Assembly (NCBI GenBank): GCA_963974345.1
Contig: CAXBBW010000007.1
Span: 1 to 64,000, forward strand
DNA: 64,000 nt
Origin: RHLJ01 sp963974345
GTDB taxonomy: Bacteria > Bacteroidota > Rhodothermia > Balneolales > Balneolaceae
Direction of reading: 5' to 3'
The translations under genes and the position numbers were made by a program. Of this stretch, positions 1 to 7,162 are shown in pieces; the stretch's first letter is position 1, and each line of letters starts with the position of its first letter. Under the pieces are notes generated by a model that ran no database searches, was not told the origin of the DNA, and saw only the letters and a list, made by a program, of their open reading frames with translations.

Positions 1-54
1 CTACGGTGGGATCAGTATGTGCCCTTGACATTTTCCTTTTTAAAGATGTTATAC

Positions 55-795
55 CTACACCTTAAGCGAACCATTTTTGTTTATATAGTCAAGGTGACGT
101 ATGTAGGAAATTTGTAAGAGTTTGTCGATTCCTTCATAGAAAATTCCAATAGGAACAACCCTAGTCAATTTCTCTTTATGCGGTACTTGTAAAATTAAAG
201 TACCACTGAATCCTCCTTGGTTATGAAAACTTTTAATATTTATATGCCCACTAGATTGTTGAATATTTGGATCATTTTCTAAATCTCGATTTAGTGTAAA
301 TTTCTCGGAATGAACACTGTGTATTTGTTCAATGATACCAACCGAATTAAATACAATTTCAGGAACATTATTTTTCTGAACAAATTGTCCAGGAAAACCG
401 GAGTAAACTATAACATCATCTACTTGTGGGCGAGGAGGTGGCCAATCACTAGGTTCACAAAAAGCTAAATCTTTATTTATTTCATTTAAATCGACACTAT
501 CAAAGTCGAAAGTTGCTAGGTCACTATCCGGTGATTTGGCGATTAAATATTGAGAGGGGTCGATTACTTTATTTCCTACATAAAAAACCACATCGTTGTC
601 CTTTACTTTTTCTTGCTCGTAAAATTCAAGAACATGATGGTTTGTAATACCTAATTTTTTATCTCCAGTATTTACGAAGGAGAAAGTCGCTGTATTTAAA
701 ATAGAAGCATTATTGGGGTTTTGGTTTGCTATGAAACAACCAGTGCAATAGAAATTAGCTAGCTTAATTATTTCTTTTTGAAATGCTTCTTCCAT
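55..795 (-). CDS. Trypsin-like serine protease, integron cassette A
   Basis: A 246-residue protein with the spacing of a chymotrypsin-fold peptidase. A catalytic His lies in TNHHV (residue 53 or 54), an Asp in SDLATF (D92) and a Ser in GGFSGTL (S197). These three motifs in order support a trypsin-like peptidase, though the family is inferred from motifs only. I see no signal peptide, so the protein is probably cytoplasmic. The ATG lies 16 bases inside the cassette, whose first bases match its other end as an inverted repeat (48-59 and 801-812). It is the last cassette visible and is the most distal from intI. The substrate is unknown. Stand-alone proteases of this kind occur in defence and stress contexts, but nothing here proves that. 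Confidence 0.7.
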   Translation of the reverse strand: MEEAFQKEIIKLANFYCTGCFIANQNPNNASILNTATFSFVNTGDKKLGITNHHVLEFYEQEKVKDNDVVFYVGNKVIDPSQYLIAKSPDSDLATFDFDSVDLNEINKDLAFCEPSDWPPPRPQVDDVIVYSGFPGQFVQKNNVPEIVFNSVGIIEQIHSVHSEKFTLNRDLENDPNIQQSSGHINIKSFHNQGGFSGTLILQVPHKEKLTRVVPIGIFYEGIDKLLQISYIRHLDYINKNGSLKV

Positions 796-806
796 TCCTT
801 TGTAGG

Positions 807-935
807 TATAACGACCCTGCGTTTAAGCGGCGCGGGTTATCGGTTTTTGTGAAAGTAACAGAATTAATCAGTTACGTGAAAATTAAATTATGCGGAGCCA
901 ATACCCAAGTCCGACTTGAAACGCTTGTTATACAC
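807..935 (-). repeat. attC site a
   Basis: The right half has CGCTTGTTATAC and the left half GTATAACG followed by GCGTTTAAGCGG. The inner part contains GTAAC...GTTAC, which can form an additional hairpin. It separates cassettes A and B and belongs to cassette B, whose gene ends about 3 bases away. Confidence 0.88.
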
Positions 936-937
936 AA

Positions 938-1426
938 CTACGCACCGATTTTAATAGTCACTTCCTTTTCTAATTTCCCGTCAGAGTAAAACCGAATAAG
1001 TTCTTCATCACCTTTTTGTGTGGTCTCATACATATCGTAAAGTTTACAACAGTCAATATTTACGAAATCCAACTTTGAAAGGGCAGACAAAGTTTTTTGT
1101 TCTAACGAAAGAGCACATTGGGCTGCATAATAGAAATAAATGTGGAAGACAGAATCTTCAATCCCAAGTTCTATTGATCTATTATTAATTTTGGCAGCTA
1201 ATTCAGCAGTTCGGACGATTTCAGTTTCTTCATCTGAATAGGGTTCAATATCTACTAAATATTCAGCTGTGGATTCAGTTCGAGGTTCTCCTTTAAATCT
1301 TCCTTTGGTGTGTAATTCACCTTTTAAACCTACTTTTGAAAAACAGAAATTGAACTCATTTTCTATTTGTATAGGATTCAAATCTATACCCGAAATGCTA
1401 AAATTAATATGAGTTCTAACAATCAT
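938..1426 (-). CDS. DUF4279-like protein, integron cassette B
   Basis: A 162-residue protein without signal peptide or membrane segment. The N-terminus (INFSISGIDLNP, then a stretch with KGE) and overall length resemble DUF4279 proteins, a small family of unknown function often found in accessory regions. This is a family-level resemblance judged by eye. The stop codon abuts attC site a and the start lies about 31 bases inside the cassette, with no Shine-Dalgarno sequence in that leader. The gene is intact and fills the cassette. No function can be assigned. Confidence 0.65.
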   Translation of the reverse strand: MIVRTHINFSISGIDLNPIQIENEFNFCFSKVGLKGELHTKGRFKGEPRTESTAEYLVDIEPYSDEETEIVRTAELAAKINNRSIELGIEDSVFHIYFYYAAQCALSLEQKTLSALSKLDFVNIDCCKLYDMYETTQKGDEELIRFYSDGKLEKEVTIKIGA

Positions 1427-1452
1427 TAAAAGGTGAAGTTAGTTGTGTTGTG

Positions 1453-1580
1453 TATAACGACCCCGCGTTTAAGCGGCGAAGGGTTTTCGGTTTTTGTGAA
1501 AGTAACAGAATTAATCAGTTAGCTGAAAGTTAGAAATGCGGAGCCAATACCCGAGTCCGACTTAAAACGCTTGTTATGTG
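1453..1580 (-). repeat. attC site b
   Basis: It begins TATAACGACC, continues with GCGTTTAAGCGGCG and ends AAAACGCTTGTTATGTG. It closely matches sites a, d, e and f. It belongs to cassette C, which has no clear gene. Confidence 0.88.
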
Positions 1581-1898
1581 AAAACTGAGGATGAACGAAC
1601 TACGAAAAGAAGAGCGTAAAACGTACAGAACATGTGTAACCCGAAACGAACTGTGTTGACCGGACAGGCAAAACCCAAACGCCGAATAGGATTTTGAACA
1701 ACGCCCCGAGCACTACACGACATTTTTTAAAAGAATGAGAAATGAAAAAGGAGAGAAGCTTTGTAAAAATTCGGTGCAGATTACCAGCGAAAAAGTGGCA
1801 ACCCACAAACAACGATCGGAGTTTTATTAGCGAAATGGAAATTCAAAAAAGCCTAGCAGAAATTACTACAAGAAGAACGAGCCTGACCGGGCACATAA
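1458..1898 (-). other. Integron cassette C without a convincing gene
   Basis: A 441-base cassette bounded by attC sites b and c, with matching inverted ends (GTTATGTG and CACATAAC). The only minus-strand reading frame of any length (1600-1812) would start at a TTG with no ribosome site, and its translation is low in complexity. A plus-strand frame (1742-1936) runs into attC site c. Neither looks like a real protein. The cassette may be non-coding, may carry an RNA or promoter, or may hold a decayed gene. I cannot distinguish these. Confidence 0.6.
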
Positions 1899-1986
1899 CG
1901 ACCCTGCGTTTAAGCGGCGAGCCAAGTTATAATTAATAAAGTTCGGAACCCTAAACGAGTCCAGCTTAAAACGCTTGTTATACACA
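1893..1986 (-). repeat. attC site c (short form)
   Basis: It keeps both conserved ends (CATAACGACC, GCGTTTAAGCGGCG and CAGCTTAAAACGCTTGTTATAC) but is about 94 bp, against 128-132 bp for the other sites. The central stretch with the AGTAACAG and GTTAC arms is missing. It belongs to cassette D. Confidence 0.85.
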
Positions 1987-1989
1987 TGA

Positions 1990-2304
1990 TTACATGCCTA
2001 TTGTTGAGTCTGAATAGCACTTTTCCGTTTCAGGTAGTTCATGCCATTCTATATCACTATAGGCAAAACACATATGGTAACAACCACCACCAACATTTCG
2101 TCCTTCGCCATTAATCATGCAATCCACTATGCATTTATCACCTTCTAAACCTCTTTCGTGGTGAAGAGCAATTACACACTTTTCGACTTCTGAAAGCTCC
2201 ACAGTAGCGGTTTCTAAAACAGAAGATAATGGTTGCTTCTCAGGTTTTTCGCTACAATATGAAGCAAAAAACAATAGTGATAGAATTAATATGAATTTGT
2301 ACAT
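1990..2304 (-). CDS. Small cysteine-rich lipoprotein, integron cassette D
   Basis: A 104-residue protein. The first 17 residues form a signal peptide with a lipobox-like FASYC, so C17 would be lipidated. The mature part has several cysteines (EKC, DKC, VDC, GCYHMC, EKC), suggesting disulfide bonds in the periplasm or at the outer membrane. No family was recognised. The ATG starts only 8 bases inside the cassette (TTATACACATG), so the cassette carries no ribosome-binding site of its own. Translation would be near-leaderless or would depend on sequence from the neighbouring cassette. Confidence 0.7.
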   Translation of the reverse strand: MYKFILILSLLFFASYCSEKPEKQPLSSVLETATVELSEVEKCVIALHHERGLEGDKCIVDCMINGEGRNVGGGCYHMCFAYSDIEWHELPETEKCYSDSTIGM

Positions 2305-2306
2305 GT

Positions 2307-2437
2307 GTATAACGACGCTGCGTTTAAGCGGCGAAGGGTTTTCGGTTGAATTGAAAGTAACAGAAATAACTAGTTACCTGAAAATTAAAAAGTGCGGAGC
2401 CAATACCCGAGTCCGACTTAAAACGCTTGTTAGGCAT
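2307..2437 (-). repeat. attC site d
   Basis: It begins GTATAACGACGC with GCGTTTAAGCGGCG and ends ACTTAAAACGCTTGTTAGGC. The GTTAGGC end is the textbook GTTRRRY core. It belongs to cassette E. Confidence 0.88.
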
Positions 2438-2448
2438 ACGTTTATTTA

Positions 2449-3270
2449 TTAAATATTCTTTAGATTTTCTCTTATCGTTTTCTCAGAGTAAAATGATCTT
2501 ATACCTTTAAAATACCTATAATCGTTCTTTTTTAATTCAGTATGGAACGCATTAAATAGTTTGAAAATAAGAGGGTGTGATTGATCATTTGCTAGGGCAA
2601 TTACAATTTGTTTAAATTCTGGTAGCATTTCCCCATCTCCACCAATTTTAGGATCATAACTAAAAATGTAAGTATTAGCTAAACCAGCCATGAATAATCG
2701 TGTATACAACTTAAAATAACGTAGGTTCTTATTAATTAAATCAGGGTTTTTAGCAGAAAGCAATGAGGTTTCCCAATTTTTAATTCTATTAACTAATACA
2801 TCGATATCACCTGAATATCCTTCTCCAAAATCTTCTTCAGTTAAAAGCATGCTAACATACTTATTTAAAGATTGGGAATTCGAATTTGTAAAATACTTTT
2901 TATAAATCGACGGTGAATAAGAAACATACACTTCTTCCGTTTGTGACAATTTAAGATCTAGTCCGGCATATTTTAAAGAATCTGTATATCTCTTACTCTT
3001 ATTTGAATACTTGTCTCTGAAATAACTTGGGACATAGTGATCATAAAAATGATAGGTTTGCTCATCAGCGTATTTATCATAAAACTCATCAAAAATTACA
3101 AAGATGGAATCCTGTTGCTGTGAGCTTTGACATTGAGTTTTCAATAACAAATCAGTTAATGCGATAACTTCACGACCAGACTCAAACGTCTGAAAAGGCA
3201 TGTTCTCAAGTTTTTCTTGATAATTGCTAATTGGACAATTGAATAAGAAGAATATTAAAAACAGCTTCAT
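2449..3270 (-). CDS. Exported protein of unknown function, integron cassette E
   Basis: A 273-residue protein with a short hydrophobic N-terminus (MKLFLIFFLFNC), probably an export signal; the cysteine at 12 is not in a good lipobox. The rest is soluble, mostly helical in composition and rich in Tyr, Asp and Lys, with an FDEFYDKYADE stretch around residue 60. I do not recognise a family. The gene is intact and fills cassette E, the longest complete cassette (about 978 bases). Confidence 0.65.
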   Translation of the reverse strand: MKLFLIFFLFNCPISNYQEKLENMPFQTFESGREVIALTDLLLKTQCQSSQQQDSIFVIFDEFYDKYADEQTYHFYDHYVPSYFRDKYSNKSKRYTDSLKYAGLDLKLSQTEEVYVSYSPSIYKKYFTNSNSQSLNKYVSMLLTEEDFGEGYSGDIDVLVNRIKNWETSLLSAKNPDLINKNLRYFKLYTRLFMAGLANTYIFSYDPKIGGDGEMLPEFKQIVIALANDQSHPLIFKLFNAFHTELKKNDYRYFKGIRSFYSEKTIRENLKNI

Positions 3271-3284
3271 TTGAACTTAAGTAT

Positions 3285-3415
3285 GCCTAACGGCCCCGCG
3301 TTTAAGCGGCGAAGGGTTTTCGGTTGAACTGAAAGTAACAGAAATAATCAGTTACCTGAAAATTAAATTATGCGAAGCCAGTACCCGAGTCCGACTTAAA
3401 ACGCTTGTTATATGA
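3285..3415 (-). repeat. attC site e
   Basis: It begins GCCTAACGGCCCC with GCGTTTAAGCGGCG and ends ACTTAAAACGCTTGTTATATG. It has the inner GTAAC...GTTAC arms and belongs to cassette F. Confidence 0.88.
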
Positions 3416-3421
3416 CCGAGT

Positions 3422-4000
3422 TTATTGATATTTATTTAGTTTACTAGCTAGAACTTTTGAGTTTGTTAAAGAATCGATTTGATTTGCAAGCCTGTGAAAT
3501 TGGTTCATCAAAAGTTCCGCTTTCTTACTTTGAACTATCATAGAATCCAATTCTTGTTGAGTTAGTATTCCGCTTTCAACTCTGTAGCGGTAGCTTTCCA
3601 AAAATGGTTCGACAAGTAAAGCACATGATTGTTCTTGGACTAACTTTTTTGTCCCACCTTTAGCAATTGTAATTTTCGTTTTTGGTTGATCAGACATTGT
3701 TGAAACGCAAAGATCATCAATGTTAGTTGGATAGCTTATAAAACCGATAGAATCAATAGCGCCAAATAATGAATCAACTTCTAACGGACTTATTTTACCT
3801 TTTTCTGTTTTCTTCTTTAATACAAAACCACTTCCCTTAAAAACATATTCTCCATTCTCAAAAAGAGTCAATTTGTAATCTGGGCAAAATCCAAAACATG
3901 GTGTTCTCTGAAGTTCAATATAATTAGTACTCGTTTTCTTTAATGAAGAACAACCTGATACAAAAATGAAAACCAAGAAAACAAAAGTTAATTTATTCAA
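3422..4000 (-). CDS. DUF6438-like lipoprotein, integron cassette F
   Basis: A 192-residue protein with a signal peptide and lipobox (VSGC, C17), so probably membrane-anchored in the periplasm or outer membrane. Residues about 30-130 contain RTPCFGFCPDYKL, then a short beta-rich run with ENGEYVFKGSG. This matches the Cys-x-Gly-x-Cys-Pro-x-Tyr signature I associate with DUF6438. The C-terminal 50 residues are helical and Ser/Lys rich. The function of the family is unknown. The start ATG is preceded by about 22 bases of cassette sequence without a Shine-Dalgarno site. Confidence 0.7.
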   Translation of the reverse strand: MNKLTFVFLVFIFVSGCSSLKKTSTNYIELQRTPCFGFCPDYKLTLFENGEYVFKGSGFVLKKKTEKGKISPLEVDSLFGAIDSIGFISYPTNIDDLCVSTMSDQPKTKITIAKGGTKKLVQEQSCALLVEPFLESYRYRVESGILTQQELDSMIVQSKKAELLMNQFHRLANQIDSLTNSKVLASKLNKYQ

Positions 4001-4015
4001 ATCAGATTTTTAGGA

Positions 4016-4147
4016 CATATAACGACCCCGCGTTTAAGCGGCGAAGGGTTTTCGGTTTTTGTGAAAGTAACAGAATTAATCAGTTACCTAAAAGTTAAAT
4101 TTGCGGAGCCACTACCCGAGTCAGCTTGAAACGCTTGTTATGTGGCA
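4016..4147 (-). repeat. attC site f
   Basis: It begins CATATAACGACCCC with GCGTTTAAGCGGCG and ends CAGCTTGAAACGCTTGTTATGTGG. It belongs to cassette G, the one next to intI. Confidence 0.88.
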
Positions 4148-4165
4148 AACGCTTTTTTTGCTTAC

Positions 4166-4867
4166 TCATTTTTTTAAATCTGTAAGCTTGGCTGTATAAG
4201 TTAAAGAATCGAATCTATTTACAATCTCGTTTCTTTTTTTATCAGATACACCAGCATGAAACCATACTTTAATCCGAGTTTCACCATTCGCATCAACTCT
4301 GCTAAACCCTTTTACACCTTCAATATTGGTTTCAGAGCTAGTAAAGGAGCTCAATTCCTCGTATGTAATATCTTCTCTAAATGTAACTAAAAGCTGATCT
4401 GGTTCTGCCAGCTGAATTGTAACGATTATATAAAATAAAACAGGAAGAGTAAATGACGTAACAATAGCTGGAAACCATGTTTTCGGTCGGCTAATGTATA
4501 CAGTCAATATTGAAGAAATTGAAGTTCCAATGAGTAAGCAAAAAAGTACAGGAAAACTAAATGCGCCAATCCAAGGACCTAGTACTAGGATCAACAAAAG
4601 AATAAATCCAATGGTGAGAATAAAACTAGTTAATAAAGCTGAACCGTAGGAAATAAGAAGACTTTTATGTGTTGTCTTTTTATGCAAAAAATGAAGAAAT
4701 GGGTAGATAAGAGTAGAGAAAAGGACAACCCAAAATGCAAAACCTCTTAAATCACCTGCACCGAACCATTCATTTTGAGCAACATGAATAAAAGCCGAAC
4801 CCCAAGAGGCAATGCCAAAGGAAACAGAACCAATTAGTGCTGAAAAGTCTTTTATTTTCTTATCCAT
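4166..4867 (-). CDS. Membrane protein of unknown function, integron cassette G
   Basis: A 233-residue protein. Hydrophobic stretches near residues 10-28, 42-60, 72-98, 102-122 and 134-152 indicate about four to five inner-membrane helices. A soluble C-terminal domain of about 75 residues follows (from AEPDQLL), with mixed charged and beta-type sequence. No family was recognised. It is the first cassette after the attI region, which in integrons is the position best served by the cassette promoter. The gene is intact. Confidence 0.65.
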   Translation of the reverse strand: MDKKIKDFSALIGSVSFGIASWGSAFIHVAQNEWFGAGDLRGFAFWVVLFSTLIYPFLHFLHKKTTHKSLLISYGSALLTSFILTIGFILLLILVLGPWIGAFSFPVLFCLLIGTSISSILTVYISRPKTWFPAIVTSFTLPVLFYIIVTIQLAEPDQLLVTFREDITYEELSSFTSSETNIEGVKGFSRVDANGETRIKVWFHAGVSDKKRNEIVNRFDSLTYTAKLTDLKK

Positions 4868-5084
4868 TTAGTTTGGATGAATTGCCACATAACATATTAT
4901 TAGGCGAACGAGATGAACCAGATAAAATTCGCATAATATCTTTAATACTTGTCTCAGGCTAACTAAATAGCCTATCTGTGATATTATCCGAATACTGATT
5001 CGTATATCCTCCAAAACTTTTTTGTAAGGACTTCCTCATTCACCGGTCTTATAAGATAATAGTAAAAATATAAGTATCAATGCG
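4868..5084. promoter_or_regulatory. intI-cassette intergenic region with probable attI junction
   Basis: This 217-base gap separates divergent intI and cassette G. The cassette junction is visible as CACATAAC ending at 4893, matching the other end of cassette G as a 12-bp inverted repeat (4138-4149 and 4882-4893). The attI site should lie just beyond, near 4890-4960. I cannot define its inner binding sites. The promoters for intI and for the cassettes should also lie here or inside intI, but I see no motif I would defend. Confidence 0.55.
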
Positions 5085-6047
5085 ATGGGAAAGAGTAAAC
5101 TGCTTACACAGGTTAGAGAAGAAATACGCAGAAGAAATTATAGCTACAAAACGGAGCAATCATACACCTCGTGGATTAAAAGATATATCCGGTTTAATGG
5201 AACGGTACATCCTGGCGAACTTACCGATAAAGATGTGGAACGATATTTAAACTATTTAGCCAATGATAGTAATGTTGCTGCGTCAACACAAAATCAGGCG
5301 TTATCTGCACTTGTATTTCTATATAAAGAAGTACTTCGTAGAGTATCGATGGATCTGAAAGGAATAGAGAGGGCGAAAAAACCTCACAGAGTACCTGTTG
5401 TTTTATCCGTTCAGGAAATAAAATCATTACTCAGCTATGTTAACAAAAATTATCTGTTAATGTGTGAACTCATGTATGGTTCTGGCTTAAGAATCTCAGA
5501 ATGTTTACGACTCAGAGTCCAGGATATAGATTTTGAAATGAACCAAATCAGCGTTCGATCTGGAAAAGGGTTAAAGGATCGCTTGGTTATGTTACCAAGG
5601 CTATGTGAACCTGAATTGAAGGTGCAAATCCAACAAGTCATCAAAGTACATACGTCGGATATTAAAATGGGGTTTGGTCAGGTGTTACTTCCTAAAGCGC
5701 TAGCTAAAAAATATCCTGGCGAAATAAAAGAAGTACGATGGCAGTACTTATTTCCCTCACAAGTGCTTAAGAAAGATCCAAGAAGTGGGATCATTCATCG
5801 GCATCACATTTCTTCCAGAGTTGTACAAAAAGCAATTAAAAAGGCTTCTGGACTTTCAAGAATTCAAAAGAAAGCAACTGCTCATACTTTACGCCATAGT
5901 TTTGCTACTCATTTACTACAAAATGGATATGATATAAGAACAGTTCAGGAGCTACTCGGACATAAGAATTTGAAGACCACAATGATATAAACTCATGTGC
6001 TAAACAAGGCTGGCAATTATTTGAAGAGTCCTGTGGATTTATTATGA
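5085..6047 (+). pseudogene. intI: Integron integrase with a stop codon at the catalytic tyrosine
   Basis: The open part encodes 301 residues of a tyrosine recombinase. The N-terminal SAM-like DNA-binding domain is followed by the catalytic domain with GSGLRISE (first Arg), the integron-specific insert (YPGEIKEVRWQYLFP...DPRSG) and HTLRHSFATHLL (H-x-x-R). It then reads LGHKNLKTTMI and meets TAA at 5988-5990. Without that stop the frame continues THVLNKAGNYLKSPVDLL to a TGA at 6045-6047, giving 320 codons, the usual IntI length and ending. The TAA sits exactly where IntI proteins have Tyr (TMIYTHV), so one base change from TAT or TAC destroyed the nucleophile. The rest is undamaged, so the loss looks recent, or is a sequencing error. 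Confidence 0.92.
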
Positions 6048-6150
6048 TAGTTAATAATCTTCACTAGGTAAGTAGAGTAGTGGTACATAAAAGGGTACAG
6101 TAAACTGAAATAATAGCTTTAAATAACCAATAATAGATATTATTAATACA

Positions 6151-6192
6151 CTCATAATCGATTGGTCGTAGGTTCAAGTCCTACCGGGCCCA
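6151..6192 (+). tRNA. 3' fragment of a tRNA with CAT anticodon (remnant)
   Basis: From 6151 the sequence reads as an anticodon loop CTCATAA (anticodon CAT at 6153-6155), the 3' anticodon-stem strand TCGAT, variable loop TGGTC, a perfect T-arm (GTAGG, TTCAAGT, CCTAC), acceptor strand CGGGCCC and discriminator A at 6192. No CCA is encoded. No D-arm, 5' acceptor strand or 5' anticodon stem is present upstream. It is therefore the 3' half of a Met- or Ile2-type tRNA, as left at the far end of an element that integrated into a tRNA gene. Confidence 0.8.
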
Positions 6193-6213
6193 CATAGTAT
6201 AAAAACCAAAAAA

Positions 6214-6246
6214 ACCTGTTTAAATGCCATTTAAACAGGTTTTTTT
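6214..6246 (+). terminator. Rho-independent terminator
   Basis: A perfect 11-bp stem (ACCTGTTTAAA and TTTAAACAGGT) with a 5-base loop TGCCA is followed by a run of T. The A-run before the stem would let it work on the other strand too. It is probably the original terminator of the tRNA whose 3' end lies just upstream. Confidence 0.88.
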
Positions 6247-6610
6247 ATGCTTTTTAGTCATTACAATGAAAATTTAGGAAGTGAAAGAATTTCACTTTTA
6301 CACATAAATTGTGTAAATAGGGGATACAGTTGTTCACCTAGTTCCATAGCTCAGCTATAGAATGCGAGCCAGAGGCTCTGCCTCAACCTTCAAAGTGCCC
6401 CAATGATCTCTTAAGTCTGAGACTTAAGAGTGAATGTTAAGCAAGTCTGAGACTTGCATGAAGGGCAGTGAAAGTATAAAATAGCAGGAAACTGAAGTCT
6501 GGGGACTTCCAGAGCTTGTACTTTCAAATTACAAACCTGAACGATCGTGGGATATTTTTTTCCTAGCTTTCAGTACTTGCATTAAGGCTTAGTTCTTTTA
6601 GATTAAGCCT
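6247..6610. other. Non-coding leader of the RAYT gene with palindromes
   Basis: No gene was found. The stretch holds two small hairpins at 6281-6295 and 6297-6317 (TTTACACA, loop, TGTGTAAA), the REP-like pair at 6408-6457, and a GAAGTC...GACTTC palindrome near 6494-6510. A 7-bp inverted repeat (AGGCTTA at 6585-6591, TAAGCCT at 6604-6610) touches the start codon of the transposase gene. Confidence 0.6.
6408..6457. repeat. REP-like palindrome pair, copy 1
   Basis: A 23-bp palindrome (arms CTCTTAAGTCT and AGACTTAAGAG around G, 6408-6430) is followed by a 17-bp palindrome (GCAAGTCT, G, AGACTTGC, 6441-6457). The pair recurs at 7336-7385 and 11782-11832. It sits 150 bases upstream of the RAYT gene. 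Confidence 0.85.
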
Positions 6611-7162
6611 ATGGCAGGCTTCAAAATCTATAATCATCAACAAGCCCATTTCATTACCTTTGCGGTAGTAGACTGGATAGATGTATTTACAAGACCAGCG
6701 TATAAGAAAGTGATTATAGAAAGTCTCAGGTATTGTCAAAAAGAAAAGGGGCTTAGAATTCATGGTTGGTGCTTAATGACCAATCATATCCATTTGGTAG
6801 TTAGTGCAAAAGAAGGGTATAAGTTATCAGATATTCTCAGAGACTTTAAAAAATATACAGCGAAAACAATTCTGGAAGACTTAGAAAACAATCCGAAAGA
6901 GAGCAGAAGAAGCTGGATGCTATGGATGTTTAGAAAGGCAGGGAGCCAAAATTCAAATAACAAGAAGTATCAGTTTTGGAGACAAGATAACCGTCCCATG
7001 GAGATCACAAGTAATGAGTTCTTTACTCAAAAAATGGAATACATTCATTATAATCCAGTAAAAGAAGGATTTTGCTATCAAGCCGAAGAGTATCCTTTCA
7101 GCAGTGCTTTGTGGTATAAAGAGAGGAAAGGGCTGTTAGAAATGGATGAGATATTGATCTGA
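6611..7162 (+). CDS. REP-associated tyrosine transposase (RAYT, Y1 family)
   Basis: A 183-residue protein. It has the HUH metal motif NHIHLVV (about residues 57-63) after WCLMT, and the catalytic tyrosine region YIHYNPVKEG (about residues 144-153). Together these are the signature of the RAYT/TnpA-REP group of Y1 transposases, which bind and nick REP palindromes and are usually single-copy, domesticated-looking genes. Palindromes of one sequence family lie on both sides and recur 4.5 kb away, fitting that role. The ATG at 6611 is preceded directly by a small inverted repeat that could occlude or regulate translation. The frame is intact. Confidence 0.9.
   Translation: MAGFKIYNHQQAHFITFAVVDWIDVFTRPAYKKVIIESLRYCQKEKGLRIHGWCLMTNHIHLVVSAKEGYKLSDILRDFKKYTAKTILEDLENNPKESRRSWMLWMFRKAGSQNSNNKKYQFWRQDNRPMEITSNEFFTQKMEYIHYNPVKEGFCYQAEEYPFSSALWYKERKGLLEMDEILI

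Larger units (their letters stand above)
48..6047. mobile_element. Chromosomal (sedentary) integron: intI pseudogene plus at least seven cassettes
   Basis: Six near-regular repeats of about 94-132 bp alternate with minus-strand genes, and a plus-strand integron integrase diverges from them at the right-hand end. Each repeat starts with a TAAC core followed by GCGTTTAAGCGG and ends with ACTTAAAACGC then TTGTTA, so the ends are imperfectly complementary, as in attC sites. All cassette genes point away from intI, which is the standard integron layout. The repeats are long and homogeneous, like the VCR type of chromosomal integrons. The left end of the array is not resolved because the window begins there. 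Cassette membership and boundaries are seen in the sequence. Mobility is doubtful because intI is broken. Confidence 0.9.

Noticed and set aside
783..989. Plus-strand frame across attC site a
   Set aside because: It runs through the recombination site and opposite to a well-supported cassette gene; the translation has no protein-like features.
1600..1936. Short frames inside cassette C on both strands
   Set aside because: One needs a TTG start with no ribosome site, the other enters attC site c; composition does not look coding.
800..4150. Regular repeats that could suggest a CRISPR array
   Set aside because: Repeats are about 94-132 bp with gene-sized gaps and complementary ends, typical of attC sites; there are no short spacers or cas genes.
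6048..6150. Possible complete tRNA upstream of the 3' half
   Set aside because: No D-arm, no 5' acceptor strand matching CGGGCCC and no 5' anticodon stem matching TCGAT were found.
6611..7162. IS200/IS605 element
   Set aside because: The Y1 protein fits RAYT by its motifs and the surrounding REP-like palindromes; no tnpB and no IS-type ends are present.
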